The position numbers and the translations under genes are program-made. A model generated the notes under the pieces. That model was not told where the DNA came from, did no database searches, and was given only the letters and a program-made list of their open reading frames with translations. Of a DNA stretch of 64,000 nucleotides, positions 22,404-34,329 are shown piece after piece (the first letter of the stretch is position 1; every line of letters begins with the position of its first letter). The stretch is from assembly GCF_019393635.1 (NCBI RefSeq), contig NC_057862.1, positions 243,584,941 to 243,648,940 of the forward strand, given 5' to 3'. This DNA is from Dromiciops gliroides. Taxonomy: Eukaryota; Chordata; Mammalia; Microbiotheria; Microbiotheriidae.

Positions 22404-22849
22404 GAAAACACCCATTTTAAACAGGATTTTTCAACTGTAGAAAAGTTTATAGGATTAAAATGTACAAGACCACGAAGGGCATAAATAATATATGGTTGTT
22501 CATCAACTTCCAGTGCATAGCACAGTGCCTTATGCATAGTAAATGTTTAAATAGGTGGTGATTGAATTGAATGCCAAAATTGAAAAGTAGTTTTAAAAAT
22601 TGTAAGAACAATTTTTGGACAAATAATTGGTACATTACAGGGCAAGTATCCAATTCATATACCCAAGTAATAGTAGGAGGAAAATAATAGATTAAACTAT
22701 GTTGAGATAAATACATGATTTAATGTATTCAAAGAAATTAGGGATGTTTGGGGGGGTATATCCATTTTTTCCTATGAACTTTACAGTAAAAAGAATTGCA
22801 AACATATTTACAAATAAAAATACTTAAATATACAAGTAAACATGATTTA

Positions 22850-23595
22850 TTACTACCTTATCTAAATCTACACTCTGATCCCTGTGATTGTACATTCACT
22901 GGTATGAGAGCGTATTTGGTCTTTTTTTCAGTTTGTATCATTTTATATAGATCTTTCCATAGTTCATTATATGCATCATATTTGTAATTTTTTTTCATAT
23001 TTGTAATTCGTAATGGTGATCTGACATTTTATTACATTTACCACAATTTGTTTAGACGTTGTTCAAGCACTGGACATTTAGATTGTTTTCAATATTTACT
23101 ATTATAAATAGTGTTGTCAGAGGCAGGTACAGCTTAGTTGTATAAACCAGAAGAGATGTTATTTATTAAATCAAGAGAAACAGTCAGATTGCTCTGAGCT
23201 CTGGCAGAGATAGGCACTTTTTATATGGTTGGGGGAGGGGAGTGTATTTCTGTTAAGTGGGGAAAGTATTAATCAACAGTGGAAACATTTCAAGGATGTT
23301 ATAACATTCTTCTCTTCCTATGTTTACATTCTAAAAGTTTGCCTCATAAGTGTTTGTGGTTTTTTTGAAAGTGTGCTTGTCACTGTGGTGTCTTCATCAA
23401 GGTTCTTTACTACTCAGATAAGGAATTGGTCTTGTTTTCCTCTTCACTGCAGCTATTAACATTTATGTATAGATAGTTACTTTATTTTCAATTACTTCCT
23501 GGTGGTATGCTTCCTGTAGTGAAATTTTAGGTTCAAAGAGTTTTACCTCTTGCTATGTTACTGCCAGACTGCTTTCTAGAAATGTTAGGTGGTTG
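22850..23595 (-). mobile_element. L1 ORF2 fragments, antisense, interrupted
   Basis: CTGGACATTTAGATTGTTTTC with CTATTATAAATAGTG (about 23,070-23,115) and CTTGCTATGTTACTGCCAG (about 23,550) are antisense L1 ORF2 C-terminal patterns. About 350 unassigned bases separate them. Confidence 0.5.
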
Positions 23596-23780
23596 TAAGA
23601 TCATTTAAAGCTGCAAAGAGACTTAGAGGCCATCTAGTCCAACCCTTTGATTTTACACATGGGAAATTGAGGTCAGAGAAGTTAAGTTCAATCAAAGTCA
23701 TACAAATAGGTGGCAGAGCTAGAATTTGAAATTAGGTCTTCTGATTTCCAAATAAGTACCTTACTTTGCCTTCAGCAATG
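23595..23780 (-). mobile_element. MIR remnant
   Basis: GGCCATCTAGTCCAACCCTT, then GAGAAGTTAAGTTCAATCA and the AGGTCTTCTGATTTCC head. Confidence 0.6.
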
Positions 23781-23929
23781 CTTTTCCTACAGGTCCACTA
23801 ACACTTGTTTTTATCTATTTTTGCCAATTTCATTACACCTCCAACTTTTAAGTTTTAACATTATGGAGGGCAATCACATGCTCCTGATAAACCTTCCTTG
23901 GTTCCAGTGTTAGAGTTTTTCTTATGTAT

Positions 23930-25565
23930 ATAACTTTGATAGACATAACATGATCATGTTACAAAGTAATATCATATGCTGTTACATTCAGACCCCATCA
24001 GTTCTTTATCTAGCTATGGATAACATTTTTCATCATAAGTCCTTTGGAATTATCTTGTATCATTGTATTGCTCAGAACAATGAAGTAATTCACAGTTGAT
24101 CATTGTATGGTATTGCTATTACTGTGTACAATGTTTTCCTGGTTCTGCTCATTTCACTTTGCATCAGTTCATTTAAGTTTTCCCTTAAGATTTTTCTGAA
24201 AGGATTCTGTTCATCAATTCTTATAGCACAATAATATTTCATTGCGATATACCACAACTTGTTCAGCCATTTCCCAATTGATGGACATTACCCAATTTCC
24301 AATTCTTTCCCACTGCAAGAAAAATTGCTATATATATATTTGTACATATAGGTCCTTTTCCTTTTTCTTTGATCTCTTTGGGATACAGACCTTGTAGAGG
24401 TTGTTGTTGTTTGTCCTTCTTTCTTGAAGAGGACCAATGACATCAGGAAGATGATGTCTTGACTTGCAAGTGAATTAGATTTAAGTGAGGCAGGGCTATG
24501 CAAAGTTACCAGCCTTGTTCTCTCCTCCACAAGCCATTTGGGTCCAGTGGCAAGATATAGATCAGAACAACTAGAGATGGCCCCCAGTGCAGTGGGAGAC
24601 CTTGGTCTTTTTAAACTAAGGTCCCTCATAGGTCTCAGTTTGACTAAAGCAACACCCATTCATTGATTAAAGCTAGGTAAGAAGTAAGGCCAAAAAATGG
24701 TCTCTTTTACTTACTCCAAAAAAAAAAAATCAATCTGGGAGGGGAAGACCCTCAAGGTTTCTGGCCAAAACAGAAATAATTGCTATTTGCATTCACTCAG
24801 AGTCATCCAGACTTACAGTAGTGGTAGGTATTGCTGGATCAAAGGGCATGCACTGTTTTATCATCCTTTGGGCATAGTTCCATGTGCTCTCCACATCTCC
24901 TGCAACATTTGTCACTTTCCTTGTCTGTCATGTTAGCCAGTTTGATAGAAATGAGGTGGTACCTCAGAGGTATTATAATTTGCATTTCTCTAATAGTGAT
25001 TTAGAGATTTTTTTTCATATAATTATAAATAGCTTTGGTTTCTTGTTCTGAAAACTGCCTGTTCATGTCCTTTCATCATTTATCAATTGGAGAATGACTT
25101 GTATTCTCATAAGTTTGACTCACTTCTCTATATATTTGAGAAATGAGGCCTTCTAATCTTGACTGTGCTGGGTTTGTTTGTGTAAAACCTTTTCAATTTA
25201 ATGTAATCAAAAATATTTATTTTATATCCTATATTTCCATCCATTATTTGGTCATAAATTCTTCCCTTATATATAGATCTGACAGGTTAACTATTCCATG
25301 CTCCCTTAATTTGCTTATATTACCCTTGAGGACTAAACCTTGTACCAATTTTGACCTTATCTTAATCTGTGTTGTAATATGTTGGTCTGTATCTAGTTCC
25401 TGCCAAACTGCTTTCCAATTTTTCCAGCAGTTTTGTCAAATAGGGAGTTCTCGTCCCAAAAGCTTAGGTCTTTGGGGTTTATCAAACAGTAGATTACTAT
25501 GGTCATTTACTACCGTGTATTATATACCTAATCTATTCCACTCATCCACTACTCTATTTCTTTTT
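23930..25565 (-). mobile_element. L1 ORF2 C-terminus and 3' UTR, antisense
   Basis: The 3' UTR (TTACAAAGTAATATCATATG..) is followed by antisense ORF2 C-terminal sequence (CAACTTGTTCAGCCATTTCC) and more internal ORF2 to 25,565. A foreign block interrupts it at 24,400-24,815. Confidence 0.75.
24400..24815 (-). mobile_element. LINE-tailed SINE-like element inserted in L1
   Basis: Antisense copy of the 9.9-kb element: TTGTTGTTGTTTGTCC, AGAGGACCAATGACATCAGG, CTTGCAAGTGAATTAGATTT, GAGGCAGGGC. It splits an L1 ORF2 whose halves join at a CTTGTAG/AGTAGTGG site. The right part (24,670-24,815) is unassigned. Confidence 0.65.
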
Positions 25566-25582
25566 TTAAAAAATAAACATTT

Positions 25583-25735
25583 GGGGGCAGCTAGGTGGCA
25601 CAGTTGATAGAGCACCAGCCCTGGATTAAGGAGGACCTGAGTTCAAATTCGGCCTCAGACACTTAACACTTACTAGCTGTGTGACCCTGGGCAAGTCATT
25701 TAACCCCAGTTGCCTCACCAAAAAACAAAAAATAC
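25583..25735 (+). mobile_element. CORE-SINE (AATTG-tail type)
   Basis: Complete. Target-site duplication AAAAATAAACATTT flanks it (ending 25,582; 25,736-25,749). Confidence 0.9.
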
Positions 25736-25744
25736 AAAAATAAA

Positions 25745-26430
25745 CATTTTTATTTAAAGTTTTAAGTTCCAAATTGTATTCCTCCCTGAGGCAGTAAGCA
25801 ATCAGAGATATAGGTTATCCATGTACAGTTATGTAAAATATTACCATATTAGTCATTTTGTATAAGAAAACTCGAGGGGCAGCTAGGTGGTGCAGTGGAT
25901 AAAGCACTGGCCCTGGATTCAGAAGGACCTGAGTTCAAATGCAGCCTCAGACACTTAATACTTACTAGCTGTATGACCCTGGGCAAGTCACTTAACCCCA
26001 ATTGCCTCACCAAAATTAAAAATAAAAAAAATTTTTAAAACTCGAAAAAATGAAGGAAAATGAAATGGCATGCTTCAGTCTGTGTTCAGTCAATATCAGT
26101 TCTTTCTTTTGGAGGTGGATGGTATGCTTCATCATTTATCCTTTGGGATTATCTTGGATCATAGTATTGCTGAGAATAGTTAGGTCATTCACAGTTCTTC
26201 ATCCAACAGTATTGCTGTCACTGTGCAAAACATTCTTCTGGTTCTGCTCACTTCACTATATATCAGTTTATGCAAGTCTTTTGAGGCCTTTCTGAAATCC
26301 TGCTTGTAATTTCTTATAGCACAATAATATTCCATCAGCATCATATACCACAGCATCTGTAGCCATTCCCCAATTGATAGGCATTCCTTTGATTTTCAAT
26401 TCTTAGACACCACAAAAAGAGCTCTGCGGT
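25745..26430 (-). mobile_element. Second antisense L1 3' end
   Basis: Its 3' UTR starts at about 25,745 (TTTAAAGTTTTAAGTTCC), followed by antisense ORF2 C-terminus (CACAGCATCTGTAGCCATTC). It is split by the SINE at 25,876. Confidence 0.7.
25876..26036 (+). mobile_element. CORE-SINE (AATTG-tail type)
   Basis: Target-site duplication AAAACTCGA at 25,867-25,875 and 26,037-26,045. Confidence 0.92.
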
Positions 26431-26457
26431 AATTTTATTTATTTATTTATTTATGTA

Positions 26458-26599
26458 TTTTGGGGCAGGGCCATGAGGGGTAAGTGACTTGCCCAGGGTC
26501 AAATAGCTAGTAAGTGTCAAGTGTCTGAGACCGGATTTGAACTCAGGTCCTCCTGAATCCATGGCTGGTGCTTTATCCATTGCACCACCTAGCTGCCCC
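26458..26599 (-). mobile_element. CORE-SINE (CATTGCC-tail type) next to (TTTA)n
   Basis: Core and complete head, with a TTTA repeat (26,434-26,457) at the tail side. Confidence 0.88.
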
Positions 26600-27000
26600 A
26601 TAGTACAGCTCATTTTAATATGGACCACCCTTAAGTCCAGTAAACCAATAGATTTGAATGATGCTAGCCAATTAGCTTGGAGCAATGTGTAAGGGCCGCC
26701 TCTTCTCTGGTCTTCAAGAGGCATAGCTTTCTTGTCCTGGGATGTTGGAGGAGGCAGCCACGAGATTCCCCCCTTGGTCTCCTTTCTAGGTAATGTAGGG
26801 CTTCTGAACTCTACTTAGAGTCATGTGCTCTCTCTTTCTTTACTAACACTTAATATGGTTAATAAATTCTTAATGCCAATAACTGGTTTGATAGCCTGTA
26901 ATTTAAAAGTAGCAATATATTAGAAGCCTCAGCCAAGTTCCCCAACTTACAGCAGAGAAAGGCTTCCCTCAAAATATTTCAAATGACACAAATCCTAATG
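26600..27000. other. Unassigned, LTR-like hints
   Basis: No coding signal. AATAAATTC after a CT-rich stretch (about 26,825-26,870) resembles an LTR polyadenylation region, but no TG...CA ends or duplication could be fixed. Confidence 0.3.
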
Positions 27001-27340
27001 CTTTATGTGGGTTTTAAAAAATACACATATATCCTGTAACTTCACTTTAGTTGTTAATTGTTTCAACTAATTTTTAAATTGATTCTATAAGTATACCATT
27101 GTATCATCTGCAAAGTTATAGTTTTGTTTCTTCATTGCCTCTTCTGGTTCCTTTGATTTCTTTTTCTTTTCTGATTGCTATAGTGAACATTTCTGTTACA
27201 TTGTTGAATAGTAATGGTGATAATGGGCATCCTTGCTTCACCCCTGATCTTAGGGAAGGCTTCTAGCTTATCTCCATTACAGATAATGCTTGCTATTGAT
27301 TTTAAATAGATACTACATATAATTTTAAGCTTTTTACTGT
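27000..27340 (-). mobile_element. L1 reverse-transcriptase fragment, antisense
   Basis: The minus strand encodes [13 protein letters not shown] (27,201-27,244) and, downstream, the FADD catalytic box (27,103-27,114). The QGCPLSP-to-FADD order and spacing are typical of L1 ORF2p. Confidence 0.85.
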
Positions 27341-27344
27341 TTTT

Positions 27345-27495
27345 TGTTTTTGTTTTTAGTGAGGCAATTGGGGTTAAGTGACTTGCCCAGGGTCACACAG
27401 CTAGTAAGTGTTAAGTGTTTGAGGCCGGATTTGAACTCAGGTACTCCTGACTCCAGGGCCAGTGCTCTAGCCACTGCGCCTCCTAGCCGCCCCCA
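27345..27495 (-). mobile_element. CORE-SINE (AATTG-tail type), first of tandem pair
   Basis: Target duplication TTTTTACTGTTTT/TTTTTAGTGTTTT with one mismatch. Head slightly mutated (CTCCTAGCCGCC). Confidence 0.85.
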
Positions 27496-27507
27496 TTTTT
27501 AGTGTTT

Positions 27508-27656
27508 TGTTTTTTTTTTAGTGAGGCAGTTGGGGTTAAGTGACTTGCCCAGGGTCACACAGCTAGTAAGTGTTAAGTGTCTGAGGCCGGATTTGAACTC
27601 AGGTCCTCCTGACTCCAGGGCCGGTGCTCTATCCACTGCGCCACCTAGCTGCCCCC
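27508..27656 (-). mobile_element. CORE-SINE (AATTG-tail type), second of tandem pair
   Basis: Near-consensus copy in the same orientation, 12 bases after the previous one. Confidence 0.92.
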
Positions 27657-27884
27657 ATTCTGGGGTTTTTTATCCTCATTGCCTATTAAAGTGGCTGCCG
27701 CATAGTACATGCTTATGACTGAAAGGCAACCCACCTTTTTATAGAACTGTAAAATAGTAGGATTGCTTCCTATTTTCTTGGGATAAACAATGGACATTTT
27801 TGACTTTATGGGCTTTGATTTGTGCATTGCACTGATAGTGCAGTGTTTACATTTTCATTTAACTGGTTTCAAAGCCATGGTGAT

Positions 27885-28025
27885 CGTTCTGAATGAATAA
27901 ATGAAAGAAAAAACCTTGATTAAATGCTTTTTTATGTGCTATGCACTGTGCTAAGTACTAAGGACATAAAATAAATGAAAAAATGTACTTGCCCTCATAG
28001 AACATACATTCTAATAGAGAAATAT
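27885..28025 (-). mobile_element. L2-type 3' end fragment
   Basis: ATGTGCTATGCACTGTGCTAAGTACTAAGG and CATACATTCTAATAGAG match the antisense 3' end at 5.55 kb. Confidence 0.55.
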
Positions 28026-28301
28026 AACATTTAGGGGAGTTGTGTCTAGGGAATGGGGTTTTGGTCTAGGAATTTAAAGGATTGCTGAGTGGAGCAATAG
28101 AGCAGTGGATTAACATACCATTTCCCAAAACAGTGAAAAACATAATTTGATTACAGTCTCCAGAACAAGAAATAGAAAAGGGGGTGGGGGGACAGTACAC
28201 TTCAGTATATCGGTTAGCAAGATGTCTGGGGTGACGCATGATTGCTTTAATACTAGTTATCACTGGACAACACATCTCTAGGGCAAGGTTTCTTCAGTGA
28301 T

Positions 28302-28366
<65 letters not shown>
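28302..28366. repeat. (TG)n microsatellite
   Basis: About 32 uninterrupted TG units directly before a SINE tail. Confidence 0.97.
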
Positions 28367-28367
<1 letters not shown>

Positions 28368-28369
28368 GG

Positions 28370-28513
28370 GGGAGTGGGGCAGGGCAATGAGGGTTGAGTG
28401 ACTTGCCCAGGGTCATACAGCTAGTGAGTATCAAGCGTCTGAGGCTGAATATGAACTCAGATCCTCCTGAATCCAGGGCTGGTGTTTTATCTGAGGGGCC
28501 ACCTAGTTGCCCC
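28370..28513 (-). mobile_element. CORE-SINE, diverged, abutting (TG)n
   Basis: Core with CAGCTAGTGAGTATCAAGCG. Head ends GCCACCTAGTTGCCCC. TGATGG occurs on both outer sides. Confidence 0.82.
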
Positions 28514-28569
28514 TGATGGCTTGTATATTTTAATGCAGTGATTTCAGCACGTTTCACATGTTCATAAAA

Positions 28570-28745
28570 CTAGAGATTTAGGACTAGAAAACATATTTGA
28601 GGTCAGACTGAATTTTTAATTTTTTAGATAGAGGAAACTGAAGCCCAGAGTCGATTGTAGCTTGCCCAAGATAATAGGTGGATAAAGCCAGGATTCTAAG
28701 CCACTGCACCCGACTTTACGTCTGGTATTCTTTCCATTATGCCAG
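28570..28745 (-). mobile_element. MIR remnant
   Basis: GAGGAAACTGAAGCCCAGAG, GTAGCTTGCCCAAGATAATA, TATTCTTTCCATTATGCC. Confidence 0.6.
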
Positions 28746-28929
28746 CAGAGACACTTTTTCCTTTGAGCAGGAAGGAAAGAAGAGAGTGAGAGGTGAGGTT
28801 GAGACATTTCAAGAACTGAAGGAGGGGAATTGAGGAAACCTGATGGCCTCATTATTCTCAATGAAGTAGGAAGTAAAGGCATATGAGATAAAGGTATTTT
28901 GGGATGTTTTGAATTTGGACTTGCCACTG

Positions 28930-30430
28930 TAGAAAATGAAAGAGGGAGTCAGTAAGAGTAGGATGTGCTGTAGTTATGAGAGAATTCTGTCATTCATATA
29001 TACATATATGTGAGGGAAAACATTTTAGCCTCGTGTGTGTGTGTGTGTGTGTGTGTGTACATATATATGTATATTAGGCTAAAATACATAGTTCTTCCTC
29101 TTTATTGCTAAAAATCATTATTACTAATTTAAGTGCATCATGACGTCTGCAGTGAGCTAAAGCTTGCAGTCGTACACCTGAAGCTCAAAAGTCTCTTAGA
29201 AAATTTTAAAGCTACCTATACAATTTATGAAACTCAGCTTTTCCTCTGAATACTTCTTGAAGCCCAGTGTTTGGTAATTGGAAAAGCTAATCCAAACCAA
29301 GATGACAGAAACAAGGATTGATGATCCTTAGGATGTAATCACATTTTTTACCATAGTTTGGAAACAGAAGAGCATGTCCTATAGCTTGCCTTAAGTCAAC
29401 AGATACATTATCAGACTTTGTGTCCTTGGACTTTAGATGTTTGTTCAGGTCTAGAATGCTCCAGTCCTTAGTCTACCCTTTTGGTTACTACATCATAGAT
29501 TATATGACGTGTAGTTGGATAGCCAACCGAAAGACTTGTCCATCAGTGCATATGCTTTAAATAAACACTATAGATGGATAGTGAGTTGGGTTCAGAGTTG
29601 AACAGGAAGATGAGAACAGGCCGGCTTGCTTTAGGAAAATGTGCATTGCTGTGAATGACCTCAAACTTCTGCTTGAAGCAGGCCCATCTCTGTAACTTCT
29701 CTTCTAGAGATGATGCTGTGTAATGGAATTGTGATGATGGAACTACAAGAGACATAGTTTCTGGTTAATTTAATCATTTTATTAAAATGGCTGGTGGATT
29801 ATTAATAAAATGAGATCCATGGCTATATCTCTCAGACCAAAGACTCCTAATGGCAATGGGATCTTGGTTCATATACCCTTCCAGCTGTAGGAGGTCCATC
29901 ACATAGCAATCAAATCCAGCTGGTTGACATGATTTGGAGGTGAGTTACATTAAAATAAAGTTGGGGATACAGGACTCAAGTAAAGATGATATCAGGGGAA
30001 AATGTGGAGGACCCCCCCCCCAAGCTGATGGGGGAAACAGTGGTTCCCACTTAAAACTGCTTCATGCAGGCCAAATCTCATCAGTAAAGACCTGCAGCTT
30101 TTCTAGACAAAAGAATCTGTCTATCCAAGGCTCCTTTTGTGAGCTTGGCTTGGGCTTTGCCCGGATGGAGATATTTGATGGAATCTCTTTTTTTGGGGGG
30201 GGGGGGGAAGGACTACAAATTAAGGGGAAGTCATTGGGTCCCCCAAGATATTGATTATTAATAATTATTTCTCATAGAATAACACAAAATTATGGTTGAT
30301 AGTCATCTAAAGAGCAAGGGAGAGGTGCATATGGGATGTGAACAGGCTGTAACACTTAAAAAATGAATTGCGTAAGAGAAGTGGTATAAAGTATCTAATC
30401 AGAGTTTCACATCCAGTACAGTACTCAAGT
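28930..30430. other. Intron sequence, no recognised gene or repeat
   Basis: Contains a (TG)n run (29,035-29,058) between inverted ATTTTAGCCT/AGGCTAAAAT arms, and homopolymer C and G tracts at 30,012 and 30,195. Open frames are short and unrelated to known families. Confidence 0.5.
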
Positions 30431-30965
30431 CTTTCCCTTTAAGCCCATGCCTCTTCTTAATTTCCATGTATTTATTCCCTGTTTCCTTCAAGTCACCCAA
30501 GTTTACACCCTGAAAATCATCTTGATTCCCTCACCCTGCCTGCGTGTCTGGTTTGCTTCCAAGACTTGTCAGGCCTACTTCTATAACATATCTTGTTTTC
30601 ATCCTCCCCTCTCCAGTCACAGTACAACCACCCTAGTTCAGGACTTTATCCCCTCTCCCATATTATTGAAGTAGCCTCTTAATTAGTATCCTTGCCCCTA
30701 TGCTACTTCCTATGCCTGTATGCCAAATCAATATCATTAAAGCATTTATCTGACAATTTTACTTTTCCTCTATCTTCAGAGGGGCCCCTTCCCTTTAGGG
30801 TAATTTTATCTCAGGCATATCAAGCCTATCTGGCTCCAGCCTATCTTTCCAGATTGATTTCGCATTACTCCCCCACATGCATTCTACATTCTAGCCAAAT
30901 TTGTTATTCTTATACACAGCATTCTGTCTTGTACTTTTGAGACCTTGCCCAGAATGCATTTTAAA
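30430..30965 (+). mobile_element. L2 3' region, sense
   Basis: CACCCTGAAAATCATCTTGA, CATTACTCCCCCACATGCAT, then CCTTGCCCAGAATGC follow L2 order. Confidence 0.55.
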
Positions 30966-30969
30966 CCTA

Positions 30970-31450
30970 TCATCTTAGTCAGTCAACATTTATTAAGGAC
31001 CTACTATATGCCAGGCCCTGTGCTAGACACTAGGGATACAAAGAAAGACAAAAGACAGACCCTGCTCTTAGTTTAATGGGGAAGGTAGTATGCAAATAAC
31101 TGTACAAACTACATACAGAATAAACTGGAAATAATCAACAGAGGAAAGACACTAGAATTAGAGGGGATCCTAAAGGCTTCTTGTTGAAGGTGAAATTTTA
31201 GCTGTGACTTTTTTTGGGGGGGGGGCAGGGCTATGAGGGTTAAGTGACTTGCCCAGGGTCACACAGCTAGTAAGTGTCAAGTGTCTGAGGTCAGATTTGA
31301 ACTCAGGTCCTCCTGAATCCAGGGCCGGTGCTTTATCCACTGTGCCACCTAACTGCCCTTACTTGTGACTTTTTAAAGGAAGCCACTAAAGAGAGATGAG
31401 AGAGAGCATTCTAGGCACAAGGGACAGCCAGCGAGAATGTCTGGAGTCAC
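30970..31450 (-). mobile_element. L2/CR1-type 3' end with SINE insertion
   Basis: CAACATTTATTAAGGACCTA to GAATGTCTGGAGTC, the same antisense 3' end as at 5.55 kb. Confidence 0.65.
31215..31360 (-). mobile_element. CORE-SINE (CATTGCC-tail type)
   Basis: Inserted in the L2-type fragment. TGTGACTTTTT duplicated at 31,203 and 31,364. Confidence 0.9.
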
Positions 31451-31590
31451 CTCTTGGAACTCACTTTTTTTTCTCTTTGAAGGATTGTGGGTACTGCCAC
31501 CTATATGACACTTCCTACTTTTCCTTATTCTGTTTTCAACCTGACTCCCAAATTACTTTATATTTATTTTGTATTGAAAAGCAATGTGAC

Positions 31591-31754
31591 AGGAGGTGAC
31601 TAGGTGGTGCAGTGGATAAAGTACCAGCCCTAGATTCAGGAGGACCTGAGTTCAAATCCAGCCTCAGACACTTGACACTAGCTGTGTGAGCCTGGGCAAG
31701 TCACTTAACCCTCAAGGCCCGTACCCCACCTCCCCAATAAAAAGAAAGAAAAAC
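31591..31754 (+). mobile_element. CORE-SINE, CATTGCC-like tail
   Basis: Target-site duplication AATGTGAC at 31,583-31,590 and 31,755-31,762. Six-base gap in the core (TTACTAGCTG reduced). Confidence 0.88.
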
Positions 31755-31764
31755 AATGTGACTT

Positions 31765-32785
31765 TGATTTAATATTTTTTCTCCTAATTATATGCAAAAA
31801 TAATCTAACTTTTTTTATTTTAAGTTCAAATTCTGATCCTTTCTGCCTCATTGAGAAGGCAAGTGATTTGGTATAGGTTATACATATGCAGTCATGCAAA
31901 ACATTTCCACTTTATATATTGTGAAAGAAAAAGAAAAAGTATGCTTCAATCTGTATTCAGACTCCATCATTTTTTTCCTCTGGAAATGGGTAATATTTTT
32001 CATCATGTCTTTCAGAATTATCTTCAATCATTGTGTTGCTAAATCATTCACAGTTGATCATCATATATTATTGCTATTACTGTGTACATTGTTTTCTTGG
32101 TTCTGCTCATTTCACTTTTCATCACTTCATGTAAGTCTTTCCAGGTTTTTCCAAGAGCATCCTGCTCATCATTTCTTATAGCACAGTCATATTCAATCAC
32201 AATCTTATACAGTGTGATTTGTTCAGCCATTCTCCATTAATGGACATCCCCTCAATTTCCAATTTTTTGCCACCATTAAGAGCTAGTATATTTGTATACA
32301 TATAGGTCTTTTTTCTTTTTTTTTCCTTAACTCTTTGAGATACAGATCTAGTAGTGGTTTTGCTTGGTCAAAGTATGCATGGTTTTATAGCCCTTTGGTT
32401 ATGTTTCCAGATTGCTCTCCAGAATGGGTAAATCAGTATACAATTTCACCAGTAGTACATTAGTGTCTCAATTTTCTCATATCCACACCAACATTTGTCA
32501 TTTTCCTTTTCTGTCATATTAGCCAATTTGATAGGTGTGAGATGGCTCAGAGTTGTTTTAATTTGCATTTTTTCTAATCAATAGTGATTTGGAGCATTTT
32601 TTCATATGATTATAATAGATGGCTTTGATTACTTTGTCTGAAAACTGCCTGTTCATATCCTTTGACCATTTATTAATCAAGGAATGGATCTTATTTTAAT
32701 TAAATTTCATTCAGTTCTTTGTATATTTGAGAAACAAGATTTTTATCAGAAAAACTTGCTATAAAATTTTTTTGACACTTTTGTT
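31765..32785 (-). mobile_element. L1 ORF2 C-terminus and 3' UTR, antisense
   Basis: Minus-strand sequence resembles the L1 ORF2p C-terminus (EYDCAIRNDEQDAL, MSRTKKTMYTV), homologous to the sense copy at 55.2-55.4 kb. Confidence 0.75.
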
Positions 32786-33487
32786 TACTGTGTTTTTTCT
32801 CCATCCTATTTTCCCCCTTTTACCTTTTCCCCCTTCTTTTACCTACCTTATTAATCTGTCTTCCCTTCTATTACTCCCCTACTTTTCCTTTCCCCTTCCC
32901 CTCCTAAATAGATTTCTTTACCCAACTGAGTGTGTATATTCTCGTGTTGAACCAATTCTGATGAGAATAAGGTTCGTGAGCTCCCTCCACTTCCCCTATC
33001 TTTCACTCCACTGTAAAAGTTTTTTCACGCCTCTTTTATGTGAGATAATTTATCCCATTCTACCACTACCTTTCCCCTTTTCCCAGTGCATTCCTCTTTC
33101 TTACCCCTTAATTTTATTTTTTTAGACAATCATCCCATCATATTCAACTTACACCTGTGCCTCTCTCTATATTCCTTCTAATTGCCCTAGTAATAAAAAA
33201 GTTTAAGTATCATCTTCCCATGTAGGAATGTAAACAGTTTAACCTTATTAAAACCCTTATGTTTTCTCTTTCCTTTTTATCTTTTTATGCTTCTCTTGAG
33301 TTTTGTATTTGAAAATCAAAATTTCTATTCAGCTCTGGTCTTTTCATCAGGAATGCTTAAAAGTTTTCCATTTCATTGAATATGTTTTCTCCTGATTATA
33401 CCCAGTTTTCCTGGGTATGTAATTCTTGGTTGTAATCCTAATTCTTTTTGCCTTTCAGAATATCATATTTCAAGCCCTCGAGTTTTT

Positions 33488-33641
33488 GGTTTTTTTGTTT
33501 TTCTGGTGAGGCAATTGGGGTTAAGTGACTTGCCTAGGGTCAGACAGCTAGTAAGTGTTAAGTGTCTGAGGCCCAGATTTGAACTCAGGTCCTCCTGAAT
33601 CCAGGGCTGGTGATCTATCCACTGCGCCACCTAGCTGCCCC
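33488..33641 (-). mobile_element. CORE-SINE (AATTG-tail type)
   Basis: Target-site duplication GCCCTCGAGTTTTT (33,474-33,487), repeated with one change at 33,642-33,655. Confidence 0.92.
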
Positions 33642-33884
33642 GCCCTCGGGTTTTTTTAATGTAGAATTTTGTTCTTCTGACTATGGCTTCATGATATTTG
33701 AATCATTTCTTTCTGTCTGCTTGCAATGTTATCTCCTTGACATGGGAGCTCTGGAATTTGGTTATAATATTCCTGGGAGTTTTCATTTTGAGATCTCTTT
33801 CAGGAGGCGATTAGTGGATTCATTCAATTTCTCTTTTACCCTCTGTCTCTAGAATATCAGGGCAATTTTTCTTAATAATTTCTT

Positions 33885-34024
33885 TTTGTTTGTTTGTTTG
33901 TTTTGCGGGGCAATTGGGGTTAAGTGACTTACCCAGGGTCACACAGCTAGTAAGTGTTAAGTGTCTGAGGCCGGATTTGAACTCAGGTCCTCCTGAATCC
34001 AGGGCCCGTGCTCTATCCACTACA
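33885..34024 (-). mobile_element. CORE-SINE, 5' truncated
   Basis: Target-site duplication CTTAATAATTTCTT (33,871-33,884 and 34,025-34,038). The GCCACCTAGCTGCCCC head is missing, so the copy was truncated at integration. Confidence 0.92.
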
Positions 34025-34329
34025 CTTAATAATTTCTTGAAAGATTATGTCTAGGCTATTTTTTTGATCATGGCTTATCTCTCCTGCATCTATTGTCCAG
34101 GTCAGTTGTTTATTAGATGAGATATTTCACATTTTTTTGTTTTTTCTTTCCTTTGATTTTGTTTTATTGTTTCTTTGTGTCTCATGGAGTCAGCTTCCAC
34201 TTGCCCAATTCTAATTTTTAAGTATATTTACACTCTAGAATTTGTGTTAAGGCATTATTTTAAAGGATTTGGAAGGAAATTTGGGAGAGCTCAGGTGAGT
34301 CCCTGCCTTTTCTCTGCCTCTAGCAGTAT

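Larger units (their letters stand above)
32790..34180 (-). mobile_element. L1 inter-ORF spacer and ORF1 fragment, antisense
   Basis: The pyrimidine-rich plus-strand stretch (32,790-33,260) parallels 370-990, then ORF1 C-terminal sequence matches 1,020-1,980 and 57.7-58.2 kb. Directly abutting ORF2 3' sequence at about 32,785 implies an internal deletion or two elements. Confidence 0.65.

Noticed and set aside
27521-27718. Recurrent short frames ending in GALSTAPPS-like sequence at many positions
   Set aside because: All are translations of the CORE-SINE in one frame, not a gene family.
32727-33125. 132-codon hydrophobic frame (Leu/Phe/Pro-rich) as a membrane protein
   Set aside because: It is a translation of the pyrimidine-rich complement of the L1 inter-ORF spacer.
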